A model generated the notes under the pieces. It was not told the DNA's origin, did no database searches, and was given only the letters and a program-made list of their open reading frames with translations. Source: Motacilla alba alba (Eukaryota; Chordata; Aves; Passeriformes; Motacillidae). From it: a DNA stretch of 64,000 nt. Shown here piece by piece: positions 26,494 through 37,346 of this stretch; position 1 is the first letter of the stretch, and each line of letters starts with the position of its first letter. The position numbers were made by a program, and so were the translations under genes. Location of the stretch: positions 45,387,016 to 45,451,015 of the forward strand of contig NC_052019.1 in assembly GCF_015832195.1 (NCBI RefSeq), read 5' to 3'.

Positions 26494-26560
26494 GGGTGGC
26501 CTAATGGATAAAACACCCACTCAAAATTTCAAAACAAGCTCAACTGGGTGCATCTTACAC
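26494..26560 (+). repeat. tRNA-Arg-like segment (possible tRNA pseudogene or SINE head)
   Basis: The 16-mer gtggcctaatggataa at 26496-26511 is identical to positions 7-22 of eukaryotic tRNA-Arg genes (end of the acceptor stem, A box, D loop). About 49 bases after the A-box T, at 26546, lies gggtgcatct, a weak relative of the B box. The expected distance in a tRNA is about 45. The anticodon arm is not preserved and no acceptor stem can be paired, so this is not a functional tRNA. A decayed tRNA-Arg pseudogene or the head of a tRNA-derived SINE would fit. A chance match is the alternative. Confidence 0.35.
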
Positions 26561-29500
26561 AAGTTGTTGTGTGGCTATAGAAGGGAGCACAGCTTTGACT
26601 ACAAGGAATACAGGAATGTCCGCAGGTACCTTCAAACAGCCTCCACCACCAGCAGCCACCATCAGTGTCATGGTTTTAAACTGCAGCTTTTTATGACCTC
26701 CACAGCCTCCAATAATGCACCATTCAGCCCTGTTTTCAGCCTACATGAGAATGCAGCTTAGAATCTTAGAGAGTATATTAAATTTACAACCATATAAATG
26801 TATTCATTTCAGCTTCTAACTAAATATGCCAAATCTGTCACCTGCTGAGCAAACAAAATAGGAAGAATAAAAGAACTACTACACGTTGTGGAGGAAAGAT
26901 AAGATGATTTTAACTTCTTATTCATAATTCTCCCTGCAGTTCATACACTTTCAGGATGGGTGTGTGATGCGGCCTGAGTTGGGAAGACTTCTGCCTTTCA
27001 GAATTCCAGAAGTGATGGAGGGGGTGGAACAAGATGACTTGAGACACACATGATGCCCAGTGGACTTTCTGACAGGCTAACACTTGGTAGAGGAGGGAGA
27101 AAGGGGTTGGGGTTTGGTCAGTGAAAGATAAGCAGTTATTTTATTAGCTATTCTAGGGTTTTTTTTCTCCGCAGGAACGGGAAAGATAGTTTGGCAACTA
27201 TTCAGCCACTTCACTGAAGCCAAAATATTAGCAGCAGTTGAACAGTTTTTATTCCATACTTTTCCTAACTAGTTGACACAGGAAAGGAAAAGCAGCAGTT
27301 GAAAACCAATGGATAGTGGCTGGATGACATCACTGTTGGATCAATCTCAAGAGTAAGGTTTTCCAGCATGATAAAGAAAACACACCACTGGATAAACATC
27401 TGACCACAAGTAATTCTTAATGGTCGTAGTTAAATCAGCAGGGAGGGATCAATGATTAAAAAAGTAATCTTAAAGGGATGGTTGGAAACATATTAAAAAC
27501 ACCAACACCACAACACAAAAAGCACCAATACCGATGGACACCACTGATCCATATATACTGGGAAGCCTAAAGAAAAAGAAAATTTACAGGAAGGAGAATA
27601 GACTAAGATACTTAGGAACTTATGGCTGACAAACCAAGAGTGCTTTTTTCCTGAAAGGAAAGCATGCTCCTAAGCTGCATTAATAAAAACATCCCAGTTT
27701 AACAAAAAAATAAATCATCACACCAATCCAAAGTACTGTTTCATCTTTGATTAAACTATAAACAGATATTGATACTCAAAGTCCCTTATTTTTTTAGAAA
27801 AATAGAACAAACACAGTAATTTTGGGTGATGAAAAGAGGGATTTTAAAAACGCCCCAGGTCTAAGCATCTGAAGAGTAAAGCAGTAAGAATTTCAGAACC
27901 TGGTAGGGAAAAATCTGATGGAATACTTGATAATTTTAAGAATAAACTATCCAAAGGTATAGTTTTGGGGAATTACAAACTTTTGGGCATTTTTTAGGCC
28001 AGGCTAAACACCCATCTGTTATGGAGTGCTTAGGGATAATGAAGTTAATTCTGTTGTAATCCCAGGAAACAAACTACGAAATCTGTTGGGCACCTTTCAC
28101 AATAAATGCTTCTATGAAATACTTCACACATTATTTACATTGCAGGAAAAGGAAATAACTTGGGAGTATTCTAAATGGAAAGGAGCACAAGTGCAGACCA
28201 CAAAAATGTCGGTTCTTCTTCATCAAGAGTAAGTAGTTTATTATCCTCGTGTGATGTTTCTTGAAAAAAGGGAAAATTACGAGCTAATAGGAAAGCAAGC
28301 AAATTGAATGAAGTACTATAAGTAGCACTAAGGCAGCAGGCCAATAATTTTGGCATCAATATAGAGCATGTAACATTAAGCAGCAAGTGATCAAACATTC
28401 TCTGCAGTCAGACTTTGATGTTGGACGGTGGGTAGGCTCCCAAGTCATCTCATGTTGCCTCATTGCATTTCCTTTAGAGCATTCCCCATCCTTAGCACAT
28501 CCTATTCCCTGAACCGGGGGCTACGTCTCCCCTGAGCTCTCCTTAGCAGGCTTTTGACATCCTCTCTCCTTATTTTAGCTCTCTCTCTCTCTCCTGAGAT
28601 ATCTTCCCCCATTTTACTTTATTTGAGGGATGGCGACCATCCTGACAGGTGGATATTCCCCAAGTCTCACAACTCTACTCAAATGGTCTCTTATCAGGGT
28701 GCCCCTGAGCAGCGAGGACTCATAATTCATTTGAATGGGAAACAGTTGGGGGCTCGCCACACTTCATCCTGTGAGACTGTTGACACTGTTAGCAGCTGTC
28801 AGTGTCGCTCTCGTTCTTACCAACTGGGAGCATATCAAAATGTTACACGCACATTCAGCAGTGTAGTCTCTCCTATTTCAGTTTAATGGGAATTAAGAAT
28901 ACACATCAAGGGGAAAATACACCCCACAGTTGCTAAATAATTTGTACATTCTCTTTTTTTTTTTTTTTAATTTACTTGTTATAGGGAAAAAAGGTGAAAT
29001 CAAATTCAAGGAACTCCATTAAAATCAGTTAATACCAGTAATGGCATTTTTTAACTATACAAATCTTTATTTCACAGCAGGGCAACTAAAATCACTGTAG
29101 CACACTCTTAGTTTAGGGAAATGCAAAACCTTTCCAAAATGTCTTGGTAATCTAGAAAAAATGAGATTGGCAATCTCCATCCAATTCCCAAATGACAATT
29201 GTTCACATTCCAAAACTGTGAAAACTTTGCTGGAAGATTCGTTTTGGAGGCCAAGATTAGAATTGCCATGAACTCTACACACAACCATAAACAAATGGAG
29301 AAACATGGATGAACACTGAGATACTAGATTGCTACTTGCTGAAAGAAATGGCTGCTTGTCCTGAAAAGAAAGTGAGAGCTTTGATCTTAGATTAAACTAG
29401 CATTTTCATGATGCATTCACATAAGCACATCACTTGAAAATAAAAGTACACGAGACATCACCTACTACCCATATAGTTTATTTCATTATCAAGTGTTAGC

Positions 29501-30029
29501 AGCCATAACTCATGTATCTTGACTGCAGTTTTTGTTTCATACTCTGAAAATAAAGATGCATCTTCATTTCTGAAATCTTTTATACAAAAAAAAGAGCCAG
29601 GATAAGTAAGTTATACCAATTGTGTCATTACTTCACTGTTTACACTTACATACATGATAGTGACGTGCAAAACTGTTTCATCGATGGATCATCCAGGCTC
29701 TGGGTTGACACTCAGCTCTGGAGTATTTAGATACTGTGATTTAAGATGTCACCACTGGCAGCTGTCACCCACCTCTAAACTTAGCAGCAGGAATAATTTT
29801 GCACCAGACCTTCAGCCGCTACAATTCACAGCCTGACATATTTTTTAAACCACCTTCATTGCTTAGTCAATGCATCTGTGTTCCAGACTTACCCACCCAC
29901 CTGTGAATTCTGGCAGCTGAAGATCTGGACACCATTTATTCTTGCTGCCTTTGCGATGGGGGAGCAACCTTTGGTTCAGGAGTGAACAGACAGCTTCTGA
30001 TGAGAGCATCCCAATGTATTAACTCTAGG
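26561..30029. other. Unique non-coding DNA, no gene seen
   Basis: About 3.5 kb without a recognised gene. A pyrimidine-rich stretch ending in ag near 27160-27174 looks like a 3' splice site, but no downstream donor or open frame supports an exon. A (CT)7 repeat lies at 28579-28592 and a run of fifteen T at 28954-28968. An open frame of 110 codons at 28554-28886 has no recognisable domain. Confidence 0.6.
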
Positions 30030-30579
30030 ACTACCACTGAGTGCCTTAGGAAGAGCATTGCCAGCAGGATGGAGGACATGATCCTGCCCCTCTACTCAGC
30101 CCTGGTGAGGCATATCTGTGTCCAGTTATGGGCTCCTCAGCAGAAGAGAGATATGGAGCTCCTGGAGCATGTCCAACAGAGGGCTGTGAGGATGACTAGG
30201 GGACTAGAGCACCTCAGTTATGAGGATAGTCTGAGGGATCTGGGCCTCTTCAGCCTAGAGAAGAAACAAGTGATAGGGGGCTACATCAGCATCTATCGGT
30301 ATCTGACGAGGATGGAGTCAGGCTATGCTTGGTGATGTTGAACAATAGGACTAGAGGAGAGGGCAGAAACTGATGCACAAAAACATCTAACTGAACATAA
30401 AGAAGAATTTCCTTACTGTATTGCTATAGCCCTGGAACAGATTGCCCAGAGGAATTGTGGAGTCTCCCTCACTGCAGGTATTTTTAAGAACTGTCTGGAC
30501 AAATTTTGCATTGTGCTTGAGCAGGGAGGTTGCACCAGATGATGCACTGTGGCCCCTTTCAACCTGAGCGATTCTGTGA
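30030..30579 (+). mobile_element. CR1 LINE, 5'-truncated, with canonical 3' end
   Basis: About 550 bases cover the C-terminal part of CR1 ORF2 and the 3' untranslated region. Landmarks in order are: aagagcattgccagcaggat; the reverse-transcriptase end-region coding sequence; aacataaagaagaatttcct (30395-30414); cctggaacagattgcccaga; tgtggagtctccctcactgc; a ctgtctggacaaattttgca block; and the terminus aacctgagcgattctgtgat (30561-30580), the CR1 attctgtg-type end. The head is lost, as is usual for CR1, and only one or two terminal repeat units remain. The left edge could reach some tens of bases further upstream. This is the youngest-looking CR1 in the window. Confidence 0.92.
30042..30335 (+). 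pseudogene. CR1 ORF2 C-terminal fragment (reverse-transcriptase polyprotein remnant)
   Basis: The frame encodes a recognisable CR1 ORF2 C-terminus. It shows ILPLYSALVRHICVQLWAP (the usual form is close to LVRPHLEYCVQFWAP), then MELLEHVQQRAVRM (usual ELLERVQRRATKM), GLEHLSYEDSLRDLGLFSLEK (a family hallmark) and GGYISIYRYL (usual GDLINVYKYL). The catalytic YADD centre and the endonuclease domain lie upstream in a full-length element and are absent. The frame ends at a premature TGA shortly after the usual GG/EDG segment. The upstream ATG at 29982 is not an authentic CR1 start. This is a dead fragment and is not expected to make a functional protein. Confidence 0.85.
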
Positions 30580-33566
30580 TGTAGCTACAATGTTCTCTTG
30601 GGGTGCAGTCAGCATGCACCCACACATGCTCCAACCAGTCAGTTTGACAGCACCCCAGGAGCAGCTCCCTCCATAGTGCTGGCATGACCAGCAGATTCTC
30701 TTTTGGGATAGAACATATCGCAAATGTTATTCTAAACTGTGAGCTTTCTCTAATTGGTCCCTTTCAGTAGATCTCAACAGTCTCATTCATCTGCAATGCT
30801 TAACACCTAGATCTAAATAAAATAATTTACCATGGAGCAATGGTTGATCTGTAAAATCACTGGGAAAGCTGAGATTTGCTATAAAATAAGTGTTCTGACA
30901 GCTTGCAATAATTGTTTCTGATAACACACATGCAGGCACACACAGTCAAACATAATCTTTCATATCCCAAAGAAATTAAATTAAGTAAGCGTGTTGTGTT
31001 CCTTTTTCTATCTTCAAATAATTCTTCTTCCTTCATCTCCTGTTCTCAGTTCCTCCTTTTCTTTGTTGAAATTAAAAGAGACAAACAGAAAAAATAAGGA
31101 ATGCAGTTAAGCTCTATTAGCTCTGAATTGCTTAGCTAGCACTGATTTGAGATAGTAAAAAAACAAAAGAAAGTTATGCTGGGAAGATAGATCTTCTAGT
31201 CCTTGGACTACGGCTTGTAAGAAGTCAAAACGTACTTCCAGATAAGCTGGGAAAACCCAAAGCAAGCAGCTTTCCACCAGATAGTTACCCAGCTGAAGAG
31301 AAGCTAGGAATTTCTTTGATTTTGGTTACCTGCTCAGCTCTGACACAGATGGTTTCTTCCCCCAGAAAAGAGAACACTCTGACAACAAATACCAGAACTC
31401 TCCTCTCCTAATCATGACCTGAAGCTTGTTTCCAGACCACCCCATCCTGGATGCTGCTACCTCTCACTGTGGAGGCTGTGGTTTCTCACCAGGTCTGGTT
31501 AAGTAGAGAGTTTCCCATAAAGAAGGCACAAAACCAATAAAGCAATTAGTGACCAATTAAGTTCATTAACGCTGTTTACCTACAGGAGAAAGGCAAGCCT
31601 TAAATAATTAGTAGTAAGTTTATTTTTTAAGAGTAAAAAAGCCTTTTGAAAACACCTTCTGAGTGACAATGTTTGTTTATAGACAGCCATCAAGGTATTA
31701 CATTTTTCCACCCTCTCCTAACTTATTTCAGATGTTAGGAGAGCAACCGGTCATTCAAAACATACTGTGCTTGGTTCAAGCTAGGGAACTAATGTTTTGC
31801 AGTAGCAATGGTTTTGTGCTGTGATTTTTAACACTGATCATGAGCTGATTTTAGGTAATGATTACAACTGCAATCCTGCTGAGAGTTACAAATTATCAGC
31901 ACCTCAGCAACAGACTATTAACCTTCTGTTCAGCTCCCCAAATGGAACATGAGGAAAAATATTTCCTAGCCCTTAAAAGCATCTTGTCAGTGTACTAGAA
32001 GTTTGTACACATTTTGCTATATCTTTCTGCTAACTTGGCTTTACTGAGGAAAAATTCCTCTTCACAGAACAGTACTCAGAGACAAATGTAAAATTGCAAA
32101 TATAAAAATATCTTGTGTGTAGCTGTACATTGCCATGTACATATTTTTTATCCTTTGCCCTTAGGGCGGGACAGGACAGGAGAACAAAACAGGTCTCATT
32201 AAGACTTTTCTGTCTCAGCTTTCAACATACAAAACACAGAGAAAAGTGTATGGCTCTTGGAGCTGGAAAAATGTATGGATTTTTGCTGTACTCACGTGAA
32301 AGAGATAAGCACCATGAACATTGGACATGGACTAAAACCATTAAGCCAACCAATATTGAATGGAATCTGATTAATTAGAAAAGTTGTTAATATTTACACA
32401 TGTCAAGAATTTTCTTTTTTCTCTACATCAAATTTGAAGTGTAGCATCTTTATGGTTTTGTTGCAAACATTTCTTTTCTTTCCTAGTGTATTGAAATGTT
32501 ATCTTCTAGAACATCTTCCCCCTGTGTCTATTGCCCTTCAAACAACTCCCTTAAATACATCAAGCATGACTAAAGAACTCCCAGACTTGAAAACCCATGC
32601 AACAGATACTTTCAAAATGTGGCCAGCAAATGCTCTCGTATAACAAGAAACAAAACTGGCTGAACAGAGACTTCATTTAGCTCTGCAGTCAGATCATTAT
32701 GGAGTAGGACAAATCTGATCCCTGCCTCACATCAGTCCAACAGCATATGTACTGTGCTTATAACTTTGAAGAGGTGTAACACTGAAAATCTATTTCATGT
32801 CCATATATCTTCGTGCATAGATGATGTGCCAACAGTTGATACGTAATACCAGAATTACGGACTGTTTGTCCTCAGTAGCTTGCTCGACCTTCTGTTTGTT
32901 TAAATTATTTATGAAAATCAGATAATCGTGGAAACTGGTTTTCATAACTGCTGACCTGATTTACCTTTTAAGTGCACAAGATATGTAAGATGCCCATGTT
33001 AAGGGGATAAAAACAGAGACTTCAATTTCACAGATGAAACATAAGAAGCAGTTCTTCTAAAAGTAAGAGAACTAACATATCAATATCTCAGCCCAAGAAT
33101 GAAGACCACATTTCTAGGATGCTTTAAGGAGAAGTGAATCACATAAATAATTATTCTATGTCTAATAAAAGGGCTTTGACTAATTTTGATGAGGCTGAAT
33201 CTTTTTTCTTTCTTGACTTTTCAACATGGAGAACATTTTTCTATATTTATTTTTGCTTTCAAATACATTCTTAAGTACATTTTACTGATGGAAGAAATTA
33301 TTAGATATTTTCATAAGTTTTTAAATAGCTGAATCTTTTATCTTACATCTTTGAAATGATAAATTAAGTCTTTTGTAAAGAAAGATTCATATTCACTCTT
33401 ATCATCCTTGGAAATTTAAGGATATTATTTAGATAAAAGATGTTTCCCTGATTTACTTCAAGAATATATAGAAATAACAAAAAAACTTTTAAAAAATATC
33501 AAATATGTGGGAGTTTTTAAGAACAAAATACCATGTTCAACCTCTTTTTGAATATGCCTTTCCACA

Positions 33567-33604
33567 TATCCACATGCTTAAAGAATATCCACATGCTTAA
33601 AGAA
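33567..33604 (+). repeat. Perfect 19-bp tandem duplication
   Basis: The unit tatccacatgcttaaagaa occurs twice with no mismatch, at 33567-33585 and 33586-33604. Identity of the two copies suggests a recent slippage or duplication event. No function is implied. Confidence 0.95.
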
Positions 33605-35065
33605 CATACAAAAAATCCTGGAACGTTAGACTTTTAAATATTTTGAATTAAGAAGCATTTTACACAGTAATGATATAAAGACAGTACTCATTGGTCTTGT
33701 TATATTAATTTCTGTAAAATTAAAAAGACAAATAGGGTCAGGGGTAGAATAATACTAAAAAATATCTGATATATATTCTTTTCTCTTAGTTGTTTGGTTT
33801 GCCCTTCAGTGGTAGGCTGCAAGAATTTTTCTGCTTGGTCAGCTTGACCAAGAAGGCCCAAAATTCTGAGGTTTTATAGCTATTGCCTTCACTCATTGAC
33901 TGTTTGCACTAAAATTGTTTGTGAGCCAGCAGCTTGAATGGTTCTCATCTATTATTCTCCTTCAGTATTTCATTGAGCTCAGTGTATCAGAAATCATCAA
34001 TGTTTCCCATAGATTTTTATCTCTACCATTTATTTTGACAATGCTTTTGATTGAATTTGTGGTGCTCTTTAGTAATAGGGAAAAAGAGACATCAAGCTCT
34101 TAAAAGGCAGCTATGTATATCCTAGGATTATAATTACTCAATTTGTGATATTAAAGAGATTCCAGTCCCTAAAGATCATGGCTATCTGCCACATCTGTGT
34201 GAGCACATCACAACTAGCTTATACCAATCCTGGTCTATAGCCATGCAAAACCAAAGCCAAGCATGAGTTAACCACCAGGCTGCTCAAGCAGTTTTGTGGA
34301 TACACAATAAAATTCACCTTTTGTATGCGCAGGAATCAAGTATCATCACGATGCAGTGGAATAGCAGAACAAGGTTAGTGTTCTTACCTGTAACATTTAA
34401 AACCATTTTCAAAGTTACACTTTGAAATCCAAGGGATGTTAAGAGAATGGACATTCTTATTGACTTCCTTCATTTAATCTCTAAGTGTGGAGCTAGCCAG
34501 AGTGGAATTGGTAGGAAAAACACTTTCTGAAGACATAGATATAAAATAAAGAGAAAACCACAGTATAAGAAAAGATAGGGCTTGACCTGCTGTTTCTAAA
34601 ATCCAGGTGAGTTTCACTGCAAAGTCAATTACAATAACATGAGGCAAGGATCTTTTGGGAAAACCCACCAGAAAAGGAGAAATTCAGTACCTTGTTCATG
34701 TAATTTTGTGCACTCAAACTTCAATAACAAACAGTAGTGTTATTTTTTTCTTTCTTTTTTTTTCCTGTATTATAGCTACATCTCTAAAAATATTTCAACA
34801 GAGAGTATGTGATCTACAAGCTTTTTTCCACCAGTGTGGCATTTCTGTAAACTTTAGAAAGCCCCCAAAATGGTATAATTTCAACTCTTAATATTGTGAG
34901 AGCAATGCAGTAGAAACCTTTATCAGGGCTCCTACTCACATTGAAATACATCCCTATTTAGTGACCATCTCGTTTAAGGAAAGTTTTCCTGAACCGTCAC
35001 TTAATGTAAACCAAATGTTCTCAGCAACTCCTTCCTCCTACTGAAGCATTTTGACCCTTAGCCAC

Positions 35066-35203
35066 CATATTAACACCTCTAATTGTAACTGACAGGGCAA
35101 TTTCCTGGTTGCCATTGTGCGAGACAAGCAGCGAACACTAGCCACAAGCAATTTATGACCTTTGACTATCATATTAACTCTTTTAATTGTAACTGACAGG
35201 GCA
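35066..35203 (+). repeat. 34-bp direct repeat, period 104
   Basis: Two copies begin with catattaac, vary for six bases (acctct versus tctttt), then share aattgtaactgacagggca. They lie at 35066-35099 and 35170-35203, with 31 of 34 positions identical. A weaker shared ttgac lies just before each copy. The pattern fits an old local duplication of about 104 bases whose remainder has diverged, or two copies of a short unknown element. Confidence 0.8.
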
Positions 35204-37291
35204 GTTAGGCCAAAAAGTGTCCCAGCAAAGCACTCCAGGCAGTTGCCAATGTCCCAATAAAGCCAAGGAAGGAGTATCCACTCATTAATGCAGAGGGATT
35301 GATAGGGAGAAAGAAGGGGCAATACCTGAGGCTGGACAATCCTCAAACTCTGTGTAATCATCACTGATTATTTTTTGCTTCAATTTGCCCAAATATTCTC
35401 TGCTAAAAGCCAGAACTACTTTTACTGAATGCATGGAATTTAGTTTTAACTTCTGAAGAAAATTTCCAAAAATGTTCTTAGTATTTCTGTTCCTAATGAA
35501 ATTATTTTTAATGTCAACAAATTTCAAGTTCTTCGATGAAAAAGACAGTTCCTCAGTAATTTATATTTGAAAATGTAAATGTTCTTACATTGTTTAAATA
35601 AAACCAACTTTCTAGAGTCTTGGAAAGCGTGTAAAGGTAATGAACCTCTGGTCAACAGCCACTGAAATATGCTCTATCATAAGATGAAATAAGCAAGAGG
35701 TTATCTCAAGTGCAAGAGGGAGTGCTGCAGATGACTCATATCCACTTTTGGTAAACTGGCCTCTAGAGGGTGAAATATTGTACTCACAAACACTTAAGCA
35801 GGTCTGATATCATCCAGCAGCAGGTGAGGGCACCAGTCGGATGCAAAAAAGATTCTTTCTTATTTGTTATTTATGTTTTAGTCCTACATGCATAAACACT
35901 GATCATTAAATTTGAGTATTTTATTATATTTTTTGATCTGCCCTAGGGATGGGTTATGTTCAGATAAGGTAAAAGTACTGGATACTTTCTTATTGCAATC
36001 TATCAATCCTTTTTCCTTCAAAGGAAGAAAACAAGCAGTAAAATTGAAACAAAATCTGTAAGAAAGTCATACAATCTATTATCAGTTTTATATATCATAT
36101 CAAACAACTTTTGTTAAATTCCAAGTACTTTCTCACTGTCCAAGATTTCCATTCCCAAGATGAGGAAAGGGAGAAATCCACATAAAATCTAGAGAAACTG
36201 AATAGCCTGTGTTATCAAACACAGAAAGTCAGAACACTGAGGAGCTGAAAGAGATCCTGGCCCAAGAGTGCATTTTCACAAATGCCTCTTTTGACAGCAA
36301 ACCCAGTTTGCCCCCTACATTCATCATCTTGTTCACAAAGCAGCCCTACAAACAACATGTCAGCTTAACTGAGAATGAAATTACATATTATAGACAACAT
36401 AATACCTTGTAGACACCAGAACAGGAAGATCTTCCTTCCCTTCTTATTTTTCAACTACTCTTCCTCCTCCAGGCTTGACCTGACCCTTTCCATGTGCCAG
36501 CAGGAGCATGTCTCTGCTGAGCCAATTCAGCCCACTTTCCCCTGCAAAAGCACACAGACGCTTTTTGGTGGGTTTACTTTTCTGCCAGCTTAGTGAATGG
36601 AATCAGCTCAAATTGCTCTGAGAGAGGGAGGAATAGCCATCAGACAGGAGGCAAGGGAAGGAGGGATACAAGCTCTCCTTTTCAGAGACACTGCAAAAGA
36701 TTTAGGGCTAGTCAAGCTCAAAGTATAATGTGCAACATCCTGAAAGGCAGCTACAGACAGAGCAATGCCAAGGAAAGACATATATAGCACTGCATCCTTA
36801 GTTAGGGTGTTTCATTATTATTGCTGATAGGTTTTATATGTTAATCTTAACATTGACATAAATGTCATTAAGTAAATATTTTATAAGTTATTATTCAAGT
36901 AACAAAGGACTCCGTCATATTTTTAAAAACTGCATTATAATGATCTCCACAGCAACATAAAATCCTTCTGTGATTGCTTCTAATGGGTCTTCAGTGTCCT
37001 TGAACAGGTTTACCCTCTCAGAAGTGATCACAAATGAATGGATTTGTGCTCTTTCAGTCTCTTGACAGACTTTCTCTGTCTCCTGCAGACCTTCACTTTA
37101 ATGTTGTTTCCTAGATATCTGTTCAGATTAGAGATACACTGTTTTATTTCAAAAACGATTTAATCTACTTAACTACATGAACACTATTAAATGAGACAGA
37201 AAACCTTGTAGAAACATCACAAAAGAGAAAATATTTATTAGGGCTGTTTCTTCTTGTCATCACCAGTTACATTAAATTCTGACTGTTGGTG

Positions 37292-37346
37292 TTCAGATGC
37301 TTCCACCTTACATGTATTCTGCATTCAGATGCTTCCACCTTACATG
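37292..37346 (+). repeat. 23-bp direct repeat, period 32
   Basis: The word ttcagatgcttccaccttac followed by atg occurs at 37292-37314 and again at 37324-37346 without mismatch. A nine-base spacer separates the copies. It looks like a short tandem duplication. A related word, catgtaagg, appears in inverted orientation just downstream (about 37356-37364). Confidence 0.92.

Noticed and set aside
27155..27185. Strong 3' splice-site-like sequence (ttttttttctccgcag)
   Set aside because: No downstream open frame with a matching donor supports an exon. Single acceptor-like words are common in T-rich DNA.
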